Shown here: positions 16,898 to 27,215 of the stretch, one piece after another
Layout of the letters: each line of letters starts with the position of its first letter
Position numbering within the stretch: the first letter of the stretch is position 1
Source: an uncultured Clostridia bacterium
GTDB lineage: Bacteria; Bacillota; Clostridia; TANB77; CAG-508
NCBI GenBank assembly: GCA_934141445.1
Contig: CAKPCF010000006.1
Coordinates: 1 to 64,000 of the forward strand
DNA: 64,000 nucleotides
Direction: 5' to 3'
Made by a program: the position numbers and the translations under genes
Notes under the pieces: model-generated
Databases searched by the model: none
What the model saw: only the letters and a program-made list of their open reading frames with translations
What the model was told of the DNA's origin: nothing

Positions 16898-18586
16898 ATG
16901 GAAAATAAAACAAAAGATTTAATTAGTTCTTATGTAGTTGGAAAGTTAGAAGTTGGAGATTTAGAAAAAGAACATCTTTTACCAGAGAATGTTTTATTAC
17001 TTGATGAATCATTGATTTTAAAATTCTTTATAAAAGGATTGCCTAAAAATATAAAGTTTTCAGCAGAAACTCTACTTCATGCTTATGGAAGAACTTTATC
17101 TGGTTCTGCAATTTTAAAATTAAGTAAACTTGGATATATTCCTCGTGAAAAAGCAATATTGGTATCAAACAAGCATAGTCTACCAATTACAGAGCCTTCT
17201 CTTGCTATAAATACAGAAGAACTTTTAAATTTTTATTCACCAGAAGTTTTAGCTTCTATGACTGCTAATAATGAGCTTTCTAACGAATTTGCTATAAATT
17301 ATAAGAATATTGTTTCATCTCTTTCAGAAGAAAAACAAGCAAAACATTATGAAACATTGTTTTCAGAAACAGAGAAGCTTAGCTCTGAAACAGATTTTCC
17401 AGACATTCCAGATGAAACTGAAACAGCACAAGAAAGTTCTCCTAGTTCAAAACTTAAAAAATTGATTTTCCATTACTATTCTTTAGGAATTTTACCAGCA
17501 CAATATACTGGAAATTCTCTAGACTTTAGTTTTATTGAAAAAAAATGTGTAAAACATCAAATTTCCTATGAAAATATAATTGACCTATATGTTCACAATA
17601 TTATTAGTGCAAAACAATTTTTAAAACTACTAGAAATTTCAGAATTAGATTCACAAACTTTATATTCTAATCGTAGTATTTCTGAGGAAGCAATAAAGTC
17701 AATTACTGATGATAAAAAAACAGATATGTTTGTAGAATCATTAAAAAGTCAAAATCTTTCTACTGAAAGCTTACTAAAACTATACTTATATGAAAGAGTG
17801 CTTTCAGTTAGAGATTTGCAAAAAATATTAGTTGAAACAAAAACAACTGAAAATTTAGGAGAATACCTTTCAGAAGATATCGACCCTAAAAAAATCGAAG
17901 AATTATATACACATTTTCTTATAGACTATAATTGTTTAGTAAATTTAAGAAGATCTAATGTAATTAGTGAAGAATTTTTTAACGAAACTAAAGAAAAAAT
18001 AAATAGTGAAGAATTTTTTGAAGATTTATCAAAAATTACTGACTTATATATACACACTACACCAGATAATATTTCAGCATCAATTCGTCACAGTATATCA
18101 GCCTCTCATTCTACTAGAATGGCTATGGAAGAAGAGCAAAAAATGTTACATAATTTATTCGAAAGTCCTCTTGCTCTTGAAAGATTGCCTATTATACATG
18201 CAACTGATTTAGATGGTAAATCAACTTCTTTAGATGGATATACTTGCGTGCCTATGCCAAAGTTTAATGTAGTAACTTTAAAGAAATTCGAAACAGATGC
18301 AGATACTTATATTATGCCATATCAGCAAGCAGCATTTTTCTTGTATAATTCTTATAATCCTGCACCATTCTCTGCAAGTGGCGGATATCAAGCAGAAATT
18401 GCATTACCATTAGAAGATTATAATGACCCAAGTGTTATTTCCGTTGTTTCTTATTCTTTAGATTACAAAAGAGATTTACAAGAAACAATTTTAGAGCTTG
18501 CAAATGATGAAAAAGCAAAAGAACAACTAATTTCAGCAAAAGAAGAACAAAAAAAAGATTTATCTTTAGATGATAGAGAATATTAA
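16898..18586 (+). CDS. Alpha-helical repeat protein of unknown family
   Basis: I do not recognise this 562-residue soluble protein. It contains at least five degenerate helical repeats of the form (L/I)S-x-E-x-(I/L)-x2-LY, starting near residues 54, 106, 222, 288 and 329, separated by an acidic Ser-rich linker (about 155-185). A distinct C-terminal domain (about 425-530, with LDGYTCVPMPKFNVV and MPYQQAAFFLYNSYNP) and a charged tail follow. The repeats suggest protein or nucleic-acid binding. It is followed 18 bases later by an aldehyde-dehydrogenase-like gene, so the two probably work together. Codon use is native. Confidence 0.6.
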   Translation: MENKTKDLISSYVVGKLEVGDLEKEHLLPENVLLLDESLILKFFIKGLPKNIKFSAETLLHAYGRTLSGSAILKLSKLGYIPREKAILVSNKHSLPITEPSLAINTEELLNFYSPEVLASMTANNELSNEFAINYKNIVSSLSEEKQAKHYETLFSETEKLSSETDFPDIPDETETAQESSPSSKLKKLIFHYYSLGILPAQYTGNSLDFSFIEKKCVKHQISYENIIDLYVHNIISAKQFLKLLEISELDSQTLYSNRSISEEAIKSITDDKKTDMFVESLKSQNLSTESLLKLYLYERVLSVRDLQKILVETKTTENLGEYLSEDIDPKKIEELYTHFLIDYNCLVNLRRSNVISEEFFNETKEKINSEEFFEDLSKITDLYIHTTPDNISASIRHSISASHSTRMAMEEEQKMLHNLFESPLALERLPIIHATDLDGKSTSLDGYTCVPMPKFNVVTLKKFETDADTYIMPYQQAAFFLYNSYNPAPFSASGGYQAEIALPLEDYNDPSVISVVSYSLDYKRDLQETILELANDEKAKEQLISAKEEQKKDLSLDDREY

Positions 18587-18604
18587 ATTTGAAAGGAAAA
18601 ACAA

Positions 18605-19507
18605 ATGAGAAAAATACCAAATCCTATTGCAAATTTAAAAGACCATACAGAATATAATTTTAAAGCTAGCAAAGTAGAAAAGATACTTGAAAAATTTTCT
18701 ATTTTAGTAGAAAAAAATAAAAGTAGTTTTGATAATGCTATCCGAATCGATTCTAAAAAAAATAATCAGAAAATCGAATTTGATAGGATAATTCAATTTA
18801 TAAATGAATATAAAAAGGACATGCCAATACTTCCATTTTTTTCTGCACAAAAAATAAAAGATGGCTTTGGAAATATTGCTGTAATGTATAATGGAGATCC
18901 TTATGTCACTTTAAAAATGCTAATTTCTTCACTTAGAACACATAACAATGTTGTATTTTTTACAAATAATTTTAAAGCACTAAATAACTTGTTAATTGAA
19001 AGTATAAATATTGTTACTAAAGAGCTTCATTATACTGAACGCATTGCTGTACTTCAAACTAATTTTTCAAAAAATGATATTATCAAAAAGCAAAATTGTT
19101 TTAATTTATTAGTATATGTTGGAAGTAAAAGAGATTTTCAAGCAATAAATAAGCAACTTAATATTCCATCAGTATTTCGTGGTTATGGCTTTATTGATGT
19201 ATTTATTGAAGATAAATCTTTTAAAGAAACTCTTTTAGATATTGATGATTTTGCTTATGAAAACAATATTAAAGTAAACTACTTCAATAATACAGATGTT
19301 GACGAAACAATTGAATATATAAATAAATATAATTTAAATGACTGTTTTGCAGTTTTCACTAGAAATACAGAACTTGCATATAAATTTATAAATTCTATTA
19401 AATCAAAAAATATATTTATAAATACTAATCCCTTTGTAAATTATTCTTTTGACTTAAATGAAAATCAACTCGTATATACAAAAAATATTAGTATGAATTT
19501 AAAATAA
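18605..19507 (+). CDS. Degenerate aldehyde-dehydrogenase-like protein
   Basis: The 300-residue protein follows the ALDH/glutamate-semialdehyde dehydrogenase plan. GNIAVMYNGDPYVTLKMLIS and the next segment (about 89-130) look like the cofactor-domain strand, and FAVFTRNTELAYKFINSI with IFINTNPFVNYSF (about 256-290) like the C-terminal part. The family's catalytic cysteine motif (GQxC) is not visible and the protein is 100-150 residues shorter than usual. A catalytically dead or repurposed fold is likely. GAAAGGA precedes its ATG. Fold assignment is tentative. Confidence 0.45.
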   Translation: MRKIPNPIANLKDHTEYNFKASKVEKILEKFSILVEKNKSSFDNAIRIDSKKNNQKIEFDRIIQFINEYKKDMPILPFFSAQKIKDGFGNIAVMYNGDPYVTLKMLISSLRTHNNVVFFTNNFKALNNLLIESINIVTKELHYTERIAVLQTNFSKNDIIKKQNCFNLLVYVGSKRDFQAINKQLNIPSVFRGYGFIDVFIEDKSFKETLLDIDDFAYENNIKVNYFNNTDVDETIEYINKYNLNDCFAVFTRNTELAYKFINSIKSKNIFINTNPFVNYSFDLNENQLVYTKNISMNLK

Positions 19508-19508
19508 T

Positions 19509-21855
19509 TTATAGGACGGAAATACCCGTCCTATATTTTTTAATATATATTTTTTCTTTTCTATCAACATTTATACTTATTTCTCCACTTTCATCTGTTC
19601 GATAAATTTTACAACCAACTTTTTTCAAATTCTCTAATGTTTCAATACTAGGATGTCCAAACTTATTATTTTTCCCCACTCCAATTACAGCAATTTTCGG
19701 AGAAACTGCTTTTAAAAAGTTTATAATTGTTGAAGTTTTAGAACCGATGATGAGCAACTTTTAAAATATCTGCATTTAAATCAATACCTTGTTTTAGAAT
19801 TGCCTCTTCAGCTACTTCTTCTATGTCTCCTGTAAATAACATAGAAAAACTATTATATTCTAATTTCACTACCAATGAATTATTATTTATTGCATTATCT
19901 GAAATTAGTTTATCTGTTGGCCATAGTATTTCTAAATATAAATTCTTTTCTGCTACAATTTTATTTCCTTGTATCACATTTATTATATTTATTTTATGAT
20001 TCTTGGCAAGTTCTATCAATTGCTCTAAATTCTCTGTCATTTCATACTGCTTACCAATAACAATGTTTTCAATCCTCATATTTTCCATTAAATAAAAAAG
20101 CCCTGCAATATGGTCTGAATCACAATGCGAAATAACAAGAAAATCAATTTTCTTTGCTCCTTTATTGATTAAAAATGGAAATAATACATTTTTTCCGTTT
20201 TCTTCTTCTCCACCATCTATAACAATAAATTTATTTTTCTCAGTTTTTATTACAGTACAATCACCTTGTCCAACATCTAGAAAATAAATATCTATATTTT
20301 TTCTGAAAAAGTAGTTACTAAATAATGAGTAGCATAATAATACAAAATTAAGAACTATAATAAAAATACAGAACAATATTTTTGAATCTAAAAATTTTAT
20401 TAAATATATTTTTCTCTTTTTCTTAAATATTTTATATAAATTCAAGAACTCTTTTATACTTGATTCTTTAAATTTTAACACTAAAATAAACATTATTAGA
20501 AAATATGATACTATTAAAATTTTTGATGGTTTTTTACGAAAAATTGTTATTAGTGGTAATGAAGAAATTGATTTTATATATTTAAGTAGTAACAAAGTAA
20601 TTAGATTATTAACACTACTAACACATTTTATTTTTATAAAAATTTCGCAAAAACTGATATATCCTAATAGTAAACAAATTGGTATCAATGGCAATATAAA
20701 AATATTTAAAAATAATGAAAATACTGGAATTGTATAGAAACTGCTCCATATTATAGGAAATATAATAAGTTGAACCGAAATATTTAGGATTATATTTTTT
20801 ATCAAAAAAATTTTAATCTTATTTATACCTTTGTCTTTTATTTTACTAATAAATACTTTATTTAAAAACTTACTATATAAAAATATTCCAAATATCCCTC
20901 CCATTGACAGCCACATTGCTATACTTTCAATATTATATGGATTCATTAACAATAAAACAAATATAGTAATAGCAAAATTATTATAAAAATTATCTTTTCT
21001 GTTTAAGCAAAATGCTAGTAAACTTATAGTTTGCATTATAATTGCTCTTGTAGCAGATATTGGATAATCAATGAAAATCAAATATATACTCAATAAAATA
21101 ATAATTACTAAATTTTTAACTTTCTTATTAGTCTTAATTTTCTTTAAAACGTTATCAACCAACAGTACAATATAAGATATATGCATTCCAGAAATTGCTA
21201 AAATATGTAATAAATTACTTTTACTAAACATTTCTTTAATTTCCGAATCCATAGTGTTTCCTAGTAACATTGTATTTAAAAATTCGTAAGCTTCTTTTGA
21301 ATATCTTTCCTTTAAAAAGTTTTCTAATTTGTTTTTTATTTTTCCTAACTCATTTAATACTTTTTTGTTTCCAATGAATTTACATTGATTGATTTTCACA
21401 CTTCCATATATTTTCTTTTGTTTTAAATATTTTTTATAATTAAAATTATCTTCGTTTGTTGCTTCTTTTGGTTCTTGATATTCACCCTCAACGAAAATAA
21501 TATCTCCAACTTTATACTTTGGCATCTTTTTTGAAAAGTATAATTCCAAATAAATACCTTTTTTCCCTTTTGCTATATAAATATAATTATATTTACTTTC
21601 ATTTTTCTCTTTAACAATTGTCAATTCCATGTTGATATCTGTCAAATTATAAAAACTTTCATATCTATTTTCACAATAATTTATATATCCAAATCCAAAC
21701 ATTGCCAAAGTAAAGAAAATCAAAAATAAGCTCATTTTATTTCTTAAATATAAAATTATCCCTACACAACAATTTATAACAAAAAAAGAGGCAATATCTT
21801 TTAAATATCGCCCCCAATATATCCCGAATAGAAATGATATAGCTACTACTATCAT
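19509..21855 (-). CDS. comEC: ComEC DNA-uptake channel with +1 frameshift at CGG
   Basis: Inner-membrane channel/hydrolase for DNA uptake. An N-terminal OB-like domain is followed by a polytopic ComEC/Rec2 core with LLHILAISGMHIS, then a beta-lactamase-fold domain with DVGQGDCTVI, IDGGEE, SHCDSDHIAG, FTGDIEEVAEEAIL and LKVAHH. At the second His of HHGS the frame breaks: CAT-CAT-CGG-TTC-TAA (CGG at 19746-19744). Skipping the C gives CAT-CAT-GGT-TCT-AAA (HHGSK) and continues into KIAVIGVGKNNKFGHPS and the end. The conserved residues on both sides place the shift at that one base. Rebuilt length is 781 residues; the unshifted product stops at 705 and lacks part of the metal site. AAAGGAG precedes the start. 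It is last in the aspS operon. Confidence 0.88.
19511..19542. terminator. Bidirectional terminator overlapping the comEC stop
   Basis: ATAGGACGG, six-base loop, CCGTCCTAT, followed by ATTTTTT; on the minus strand the stem encodes the last residues of ComEC and its stop codon (19511-19509). Confidence 0.8.
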
Positions 21856-21890
21856 GTTCTACTCCTTTTATAATTTACTTTTATAAATGA

Positions 21891-23345
21891 TTATTCTACA
21901 ATTCTTCTTGCTGTTACATATCTTGTATTATAATATGAATTTGTACTTAATGCATCAGTAACAACTCCTCTTTTAGGATTAGCTGCATGTATAAATTGGT
22001 TATCTCCCATGTAAATTCCTACATGCCCTATTTTAGTTTTTCCTTCATCATAGAATAAAATTAAATCTCCTGCTTCCAAATCTTCTCTATCTATTTCTGT
22101 TCCACTAGATGTTTGATCTGCTGCAACAGAACCCAATGTATATCCGAAATGTTTAAATACATATTTTGTAAAACCTGAGCAGTCAAAGCCTGTTGATGGT
22201 GATTTACCACCTAAAACATAGTTTAATCCTAAAAATTGTTTTGCATATTCAACAACTTCTTCACCACTTGTTGATGATTCAGAAGAACTTGATTCTTTTG
22301 AAGAATTGTCACTAGTAACAGTATTTTCTTCTACTGTTTCTGAAGCTTGAGATGCTATGCTTGAATTAGTTTCTTCAGTTGTTCTAAGTTCTGCTAAACC
22401 TCTTGAACTTATAGTTCCAATTGTTACAAGTTTTTTAGATATATAACCACTTACAGAACCAGCTTCAATTTCATACCATCCATCACTTTCTGATTTAATT
22501 GTTACTTCATCAAATTCATCTAATGTGCTTACTAGTTTTGAAGATGTGCTAGCTTTTTCTCTAACATTAGCTGTTTCAACATTTATATATCCTTTTTTAT
22601 TTACATTTGAAGTTTCTTCACTTCTACTATTATCTGTATTTTCGTTAGATGAGCTAGAATTATTTTCTTCTGTTGGTTGTTTTTCTGTGCTTTCATTAGA
22701 AACATTACTTGTATTATCATCAGATGTGACTAATGATTTTGGAATCCAACCTTGTTTTGAAGAACTTTCTACTTTTATCCAATTCTTTAAGTCATAAATA
22801 ACTGTAATTTCTGTTCCAGAACTTAATTCTGATACATCATTTGAAGAAAATGTTGGTAAAATTTTCATTTTTGTATTACTTTTAATTTTTACTTTTGTAC
22901 CTTCAATATTTTCTAAAGTTGAACTATTATTTTCACTTTCTGAATTATTTACTTCATTTGTAGTATTATCATTCGTATTATTTGTAGGATTTGAGTTTTC
23001 TTCACTATTATCTGTATTTTCTGCAGTGTTAGTTTCAGTTGTACTATTACTTGTAGTATTAGTTGTGCTACTAGAATTATTTTCTTGATTTGTTATGTAT
23101 TCTTTACTAGCATATCCAGTATTTCCATTAAATTTTACTTTATACCAATCACCAGATTCACCAATAATTTCAACTTTGTCATCTTCATAAGCAACATCTA
23201 ATACTTCTGAAGTTTTGCTTGCTTGTGCTCTAATTCTTAAAGCTTCAATATTAACTTTTCCAGTAGCAGCAAAACATTTACTAAAACTTGCCAACAATAA
23301 TAAGCTAACTCCAAAACTACATACAAACTTTTTACTTTTCTTCAT
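21891..23345 (-). CDS. Secreted SH3/NlpC-P60 peptidoglycan endopeptidase
   Basis: About 484 residues: signal peptide, three bacterial SH3 domains (roughly 27-85, 148-205 and 245-305) separated by Ser/Asn/Thr/Glu-rich linkers, then an NlpC/P60 domain with the catalytic Cys in TGFDCSGF and His in IGHVGIYMG. It would cut stem peptides of the cell wall. The ATG at 23345 is chosen over one eight codons earlier because AGGAAGG precedes it and the earlier one lies inside aspS. It lies 10 bases after aspS and 35 before comEC. Confidence 0.92.
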   Translation of the reverse strand: MKKSKKFVCSFGVSLLLLASFSKCFAATGKVNIEALRIRAQASKTSEVLDVAYEDDKVEIIGESGDWYKVKFNGNTGYASKEYITNQENNSSSTTNTTSNSTTETNTAENTDNSEENSNPTNNTNDNTTNEVNNSESENNSSTLENIEGTKVKIKSNTKMKILPTFSSNDVSELSSGTEITVIYDLKNWIKVESSSKQGWIPKSLVTSDDNTSNVSNESTEKQPTEENNSSSSNENTDNSRSEETSNVNKKGYINVETANVREKASTSSKLVSTLDEFDEVTIKSESDGWYEIEAGSVSGYISKKLVTIGTISSRGLAELRTTEETNSSIASQASETVEENTVTSDNSSKESSSSESSTSGEEVVEYAKQFLGLNYVLGGKSPSTGFDCSGFTKYVFKHFGYTLGSVAADQTSSGTEIDREDLEAGDLILFYDEGKTKIGHVGIYMGDNQFIHAANPKRGVVTDALSTNSYYNTRYVTARRIVE

Positions 23346-23355
23346 TTGAACCTTC

Positions 23356-25122
23356 CTATTCTTTTTCATCTAATTTTAAAGTAATATGAACTTCTTCTAG
23401 TTGTTTGTCAAATACTTTTGATGGTGCATTCATCATCATATCTCTAGCTTTTTTATTCTTTGGGAAAGCAATAACTTCACGAATATTATCTTCTTTTGCA
23501 AGAAGCATAACAATTCTGTCTAATCCTGGAGCAGCACCAGCATGTGGTGGTGTACCATAACTGAAAGCATTAAATAATGCACCAAAACGATTTTTAACAT
23601 CTTCAACTGTATATCCTGCAATTTCAAATGCTTTTATCATTATTTCTTGGTCATGATTTCTAACAGCTCCTGATGCTAATTCATATCCATTACATACTAA
23701 ATCATATTGATATGCATAAATATCTAAAGGATCTTTTGTACATAAAGCTTCCATTCCACCTTGTGGCATTGAGAATGGATTATGGTTAAAATCAATAGTT
23801 CCTTCATCAGATAATTCATACATTGGAAAATCAACTATAAAGCAGAATTTGAATATATTTTTTTCTAATAAATCAAGTTCTGTTCCTAATTTTATTCTAA
23901 CTCCACCTGCAATTTTTTGTGCTTTTTCAAATTCATCTGCTATAAAGAATATTGCATCTCCTGATTTAATATTCATTTTTTCAAAGATTTTATTTTTTCT
24001 ATCTTCATCTATAAATTTGCTTATTCCACCTGTTAAATTATTTGTTTCATCAACTTTAACCCAAGCTAAACCTTTTGCTCCTAATTCTTCTTGTGCATAA
24101 GCTCCCATACTATCAAAGAATTTTCTTGAATGTTCTTGCATATTTGAAGTTTTAATTGCTTTTATTGTTTTTCCTTTAAAAGCATTAAATTCTGTTCCAT
24201 CAAAAATATCTGTTAAATCTTCTATAATCAAAGGATTTCTTAAATCTGGCTTATCAGAACCATATTTTTCCATTGCTTCTTTATAAGGTATTCTAATAAA
24301 TTCTCCATCTTCTACTTTATAATCTGTATTCTTTTTAAATACTGTTGGAATAACTTTTTCAATTACTTTTAATACATCTTCTTGAGTTGCAAAACTCATT
24401 TCAAAGTCTACTTGATAAAATTCTCCTGGTGAACGGTCAGCTCTTGGATCTTCATCTCTAAAGCATGGAGCAATTTGATAATATTTATCAAATCCAGATA
24501 CCATCAATAATTGTTTAAATTGTTGTGGTGCTTGTGGAAGTGCATAAAATTCTCCTGGATGTAATCTACTTGGTACTAAAAAGTCTCTAGCTCCTTCAGG
24601 TGATGAATTTGCTAAAATCGGTGTTTGAATTTCAGTAAATCCAAGCTCATCCATTACATTTCTAAAATCTTTCATTATTTTAGAACGAAGTTTTAAATTT
24701 TGATGAATTTTATCATTTCTTAAATCTAAAAATCTGTATTCTAGTCTCAAATCTTCTCTTACATTTTGACCATCAACATTTATTTCAAAAGGTAATGAAC
24801 TTCTACATTTTCCTAGCACTGTAATCTTTTCAGCTACTACTTCTATATCTCCTGTAGGAATTTTATCGTTTTTACTGCTTCTTTCCACAACCTTTCCACT
24901 AATTGTGATTGTACATTCTTTTGTTACATCTTTTATTTGTTCTTCAAGTCCTGCTACATCTGATATAACAATTTGAGTAATTCCAAACTCATCTCTTAAA
25001 TCAATAAACATCATTTTTCCAAGATTTCTGATTGTTTGAACAAAACCAGCTAATCTTACTTCTTTTCCTACATCTGTTATTCTTAATTCTCCACAATTAT
25101 TAGTTCTATATTCGTTAGACAT
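23356..25122 (-). CDS. aspS: Aspartyl-tRNA synthetase
   Basis: Class II synthetase of bacterial type, 588 residues. An N-terminal OB anticodon-binding domain (GFVQTIRNLGKMMFIDLRD) leads to motif 2 (FRDEDPRADRSPGEFYQ), the bacterial GAD insertion (about 300-400) and motif 3 (GAAPGLDRIVMLL). It charges tRNA-Asp, or also tRNA-Asn if the host lacks AsnRS. It is second in the operon after the coiled-coil gene at 25159. Confidence 0.97.
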   Translation of the reverse strand: MSNEYRTNNCGELRITDVGKEVRLAGFVQTIRNLGKMMFIDLRDEFGITQIVISDVAGLEEQIKDVTKECTITISGKVVERSSKNDKIPTGDIEVVAEKITVLGKCRSSLPFEINVDGQNVREDLRLEYRFLDLRNDKIHQNLKLRSKIMKDFRNVMDELGFTEIQTPILANSSPEGARDFLVPSRLHPGEFYALPQAPQQFKQLLMVSGFDKYYQIAPCFRDEDPRADRSPGEFYQVDFEMSFATQEDVLKVIEKVIPTVFKKNTDYKVEDGEFIRIPYKEAMEKYGSDKPDLRNPLIIEDLTDIFDGTEFNAFKGKTIKAIKTSNMQEHSRKFFDSMGAYAQEELGAKGLAWVKVDETNNLTGGISKFIDEDRKNKIFEKMNIKSGDAIFFIADEFEKAQKIAGGVRIKLGTELDLLEKNIFKFCFIVDFPMYELSDEGTIDFNHNPFSMPQGGMEALCTKDPLDIYAYQYDLVCNGYELASGAVRNHDQEIMIKAFEIAGYTVEDVKNRFGALFNAFSYGTPPHAGAAPGLDRIVMLLAKEDNIREVIAFPKNKKARDMMMNAPSKVFDKQLEEVHITLKLDEKE

Positions 25123-25158
25123 TTTTGTTTTCCTTTCTGCTTTTACTATTTGTTTTTA

Positions 25159-25662
25159 TTATCTTGTTCTTTCTTGTCTTTCGTGTCCGCCTTTTTCTCT
25201 ATCTTCAGATTTATCTGCTTTTCCAGAAGCATCAACAATCAAATCATCAAATTCATTTGGCAATTCTTGATATTCTTGTTCCTGTTTCTTCTTTTTTTTC
25301 TTCTTAGCTTTATCTATTATTGCTCTTGCTTCTGCTTCTGATTTCGCATTTTTCAAAGCTTCAGAATCAACTTCTGGTTCATTTTCATCTCTACCAAAAG
25401 TATATTTTGTACTTGTTGCCTTTTTCATTTCCAAATCTACAACTTTTTGTTGTTTTATTAAAATAGCAATCCTTTTCAAGTCTGTTTCAATTTGTTTTTT
25501 TTCGTTAGAGTCTTGTGCCCTTGCAAGTTGCTTTCTTAAATCTATTTCTATATCTTCTAAAGTTTCACTATTATTTGTTTCCTGTTCTACATTCTTAGGC
25601 AAGCTAAAAAATGTTTCTCTTATTTCTGCAGGTGTTGGATTTTCACTATCAAAATTTCCCAT
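25159..25662 (-). CDS. Charged coiled-coil protein of unknown function
   Basis: The 167-residue soluble protein is mostly charged helix (about 35-85, then a lysine run near 120-130), with an acidic middle and a basic end rich in Arg and Glu. I recognise no family. It sits 36 bases before aspS and probably shares its transcript. The nearest good ribosome binding site (AGGTGAGGTG) is more than 20 bases before the ATG, separated by the palindrome GTCTAATTAGAC (25671-25682). Confidence 0.6.
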   Translation of the reverse strand: MGNFDSENPTPAEIRETFFSLPKNVEQETNNSETLEDIEIDLRKQLARAQDSNEKKQIETDLKRIAILIKQQKVVDLEMKKATSTKYTFGRDENEPEVDSEALKNAKSEAEARAIIDKAKKKKKKKQEQEYQELPNEFDDLIVDASGKADKSEDREKGGHERQERTR

Positions 25663-25716
25663 AAAATTTCGTCTAATTAGACTTTCACCTCACCTTTCTC
25701 CTAAAACTCTAGAGTT

Positions 25717-25745
25717 ATTATAACAAAAAAGACCTTACAAAGCAA
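25717..25745 (-). promoter_or_regulatory. Promoter of the 25159-aspS-comEC operon inside the rpoD terminator
   Basis: On the minus strand TTGCTT (25745-25740), 17-nt spacer, TATAAT (25722-25717). The -35 box falls in the loop and 3' arm of the terminator hairpin at 25727-25757. A 12-bp palindrome AACTCTAGAGTT (25705-25716) lies at the expected start site. Confidence 0.6.
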
Positions 25746-25757
25746 GGTCTTTTATAA
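25727..25757 (-). terminator. Terminator of dnaG-rpoD
   Basis: AAAAGACCTT, seven-base loop, AAGGTCTTTT: a 10-pair perfect stem with U-runs in both directions, about 60 bases after the rpoD stop. Confidence 0.8.
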
Positions 25758-25816
25758 TATTAAATCATATAAAATTCATACTCTATATAATGGTAATATT
25801 TATATATTCTATAACA

Positions 25817-27199
25817 TTAACTCATATAGTCTTTTAGGCGTTTACTTCTGCTTGGATGTCTTAATTTTCTTAAAGCTTTTGCTTCAATTTGACGAATTCT
25901 TTCACGAGTTACTTGGAATTCTTTACCAACTTCTTCAAGTGTTCTAGCTTTTCCATCTTCTAATCCAAAACGAAGTTTTAAAACTTTTGCTTCTCTTGGA
26001 GTTAATGTACTCATAACTTCTTCAAGTTGCTCTTTTAATAATGTATAAGCAGCTGAATCATGTGGTGCAGGTGACTCATCATCTGGAATGAAATCTCCTA
26101 AATGGCTATCATCTTCCTCACCAATTGGTGTTTCCAAAGATACAGGGTCTTGTGCTATTTTTTGAATTTCCATAACTTTTTCTACTGGAATTTCCATTTC
26201 TTCAGCAATTTCTTCTGGCGTTGGCTCTCTTCCTAAAATTTGAAGTAAATGTCTTGATGTACGAATCAATTTATTGATTGTTTCTACCATGTGAACTGGA
26301 ATACGAATTGTTCTTGCTTGGTCTGCAATAGCTCTTGTTATAGCTTGTCTAATCCACCATGTAGCATAAGTTGAAAATTTAAATCCCTTTGTATAATCAA
26401 ATTTTTCAACAGCTTTAATTAGTCCCATATTTCCTTCTTGGATTAAGTCTAAGAAAAGCATTCCTCTACCAACATATTTTTTAGCAATACTTACAACTAA
26501 TCTTAAATTTGATTCCGCAAGTTTTTGTTTAGCTTCTTCATCATTTTCAAGTATTCTTTTAGCTAAATCTAATTCTTCGTCAAAAGAAAGTAATGGAATT
26601 CTTCCTATTTCTTTTAAGTACATTCTAACAGGGTCATCAACACTGATGCCATCCATGTTTCCTATATCAATATCATCAAGTTTGATATTTTCAACTTCTT
26701 CTAAATCTTCTATATCTGGCTCAAATAGGTCATCATCATCTTTTAAAACATTTACTCCAAGTTCTTCAAAAGCATCAAAAACCTTATCAATTTCTTCTGG
26801 ATTTGTTTCACCTAATTCTGCTGCAAGTTCTCCATAAGTAATTTTTCCTTTTTCTTTTGCTGATTTTAATATTTTCATTACTTTTTCTTGTTCTTTACTA
26901 TCTATTTTTTTGCCTTCAACAATTATTTCAGGTTTTACTTCTTCAACACTTTTAGACTTCTTTACTTCTTTTGATTCTGTTTTATCTGCACTACTTTTCT
27001 TTGTTTCTGTTTTACTAACTGCTTTTTCAGTTTTAGCTTTTTTTTCTGCTACAACATTTTCATCAGTAGCTTTTTTAGATGTACTTTTACTTTCAGCTTT
27101 TTCTTTAACATCTACTGTTTTCTTTTCTACTTTTGGAGTTTTCTTTGGTTTTTCTTTTAGTTCATTTAATTCAACCTGTCCATCATTATCTTTTTTCAT
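25817..27199 (-). CDS. rpoD: Primary sigma factor SigA
   Basis: Housekeeping sigma factor. A long lysine-, glutamate- and serine-rich N-terminal extension (about 1-105) is followed by region 1.1-like sequence, then region 1.2 (DPVRMYLKEIGRIPLLS), region 2 (NLRLVVSIAKKYVGRGMLFLDLIQEGNMGL, with the -10 helix FSTYATWWIRQAI), region 3, and region 4 (LRFGLEDGKARTLEEVGKEF, TRERIRQIEAKALRKLR). About 460 residues. The ATG at 27199 lies 12 bases after AGGAGG; a TTG three codons earlier is too close. It follows dnaG, the usual order. Confidence 0.97.
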   Translation of the reverse strand: MKKDNDGQVELNELKEKPKKTPKVEKKTVDVKEKAESKSTSKKATDENVVAEKKAKTEKAVSKTETKKSSADKTESKEVKKSKSVEEVKPEIIVEGKKIDSKEQEKVMKILKSAKEKGKITYGELAAELGETNPEEIDKVFDAFEELGVNVLKDDDDLFEPDIEDLEEVENIKLDDIDIGNMDGISVDDPVRMYLKEIGRIPLLSFDEELDLAKRILENDEEAKQKLAESNLRLVVSIAKKYVGRGMLFLDLIQEGNMGLIKAVEKFDYTKGFKFSTYATWWIRQAITRAIADQARTIRIPVHMVETINKLIRTSRHLLQILGREPTPEEIAEEMEIPVEKVMEIQKIAQDPVSLETPIGEEDDSHLGDFIPDDESPAPHDSAAYTLLKEQLEEVMSTLTPREAKVLKLRFGLEDGKARTLEEVGKEFQVTRERIRQIEAKALRKLRHPSRSKRLKDYMS

Positions 27200-27215
27200 T
27201 CTAATCAATAACCTC

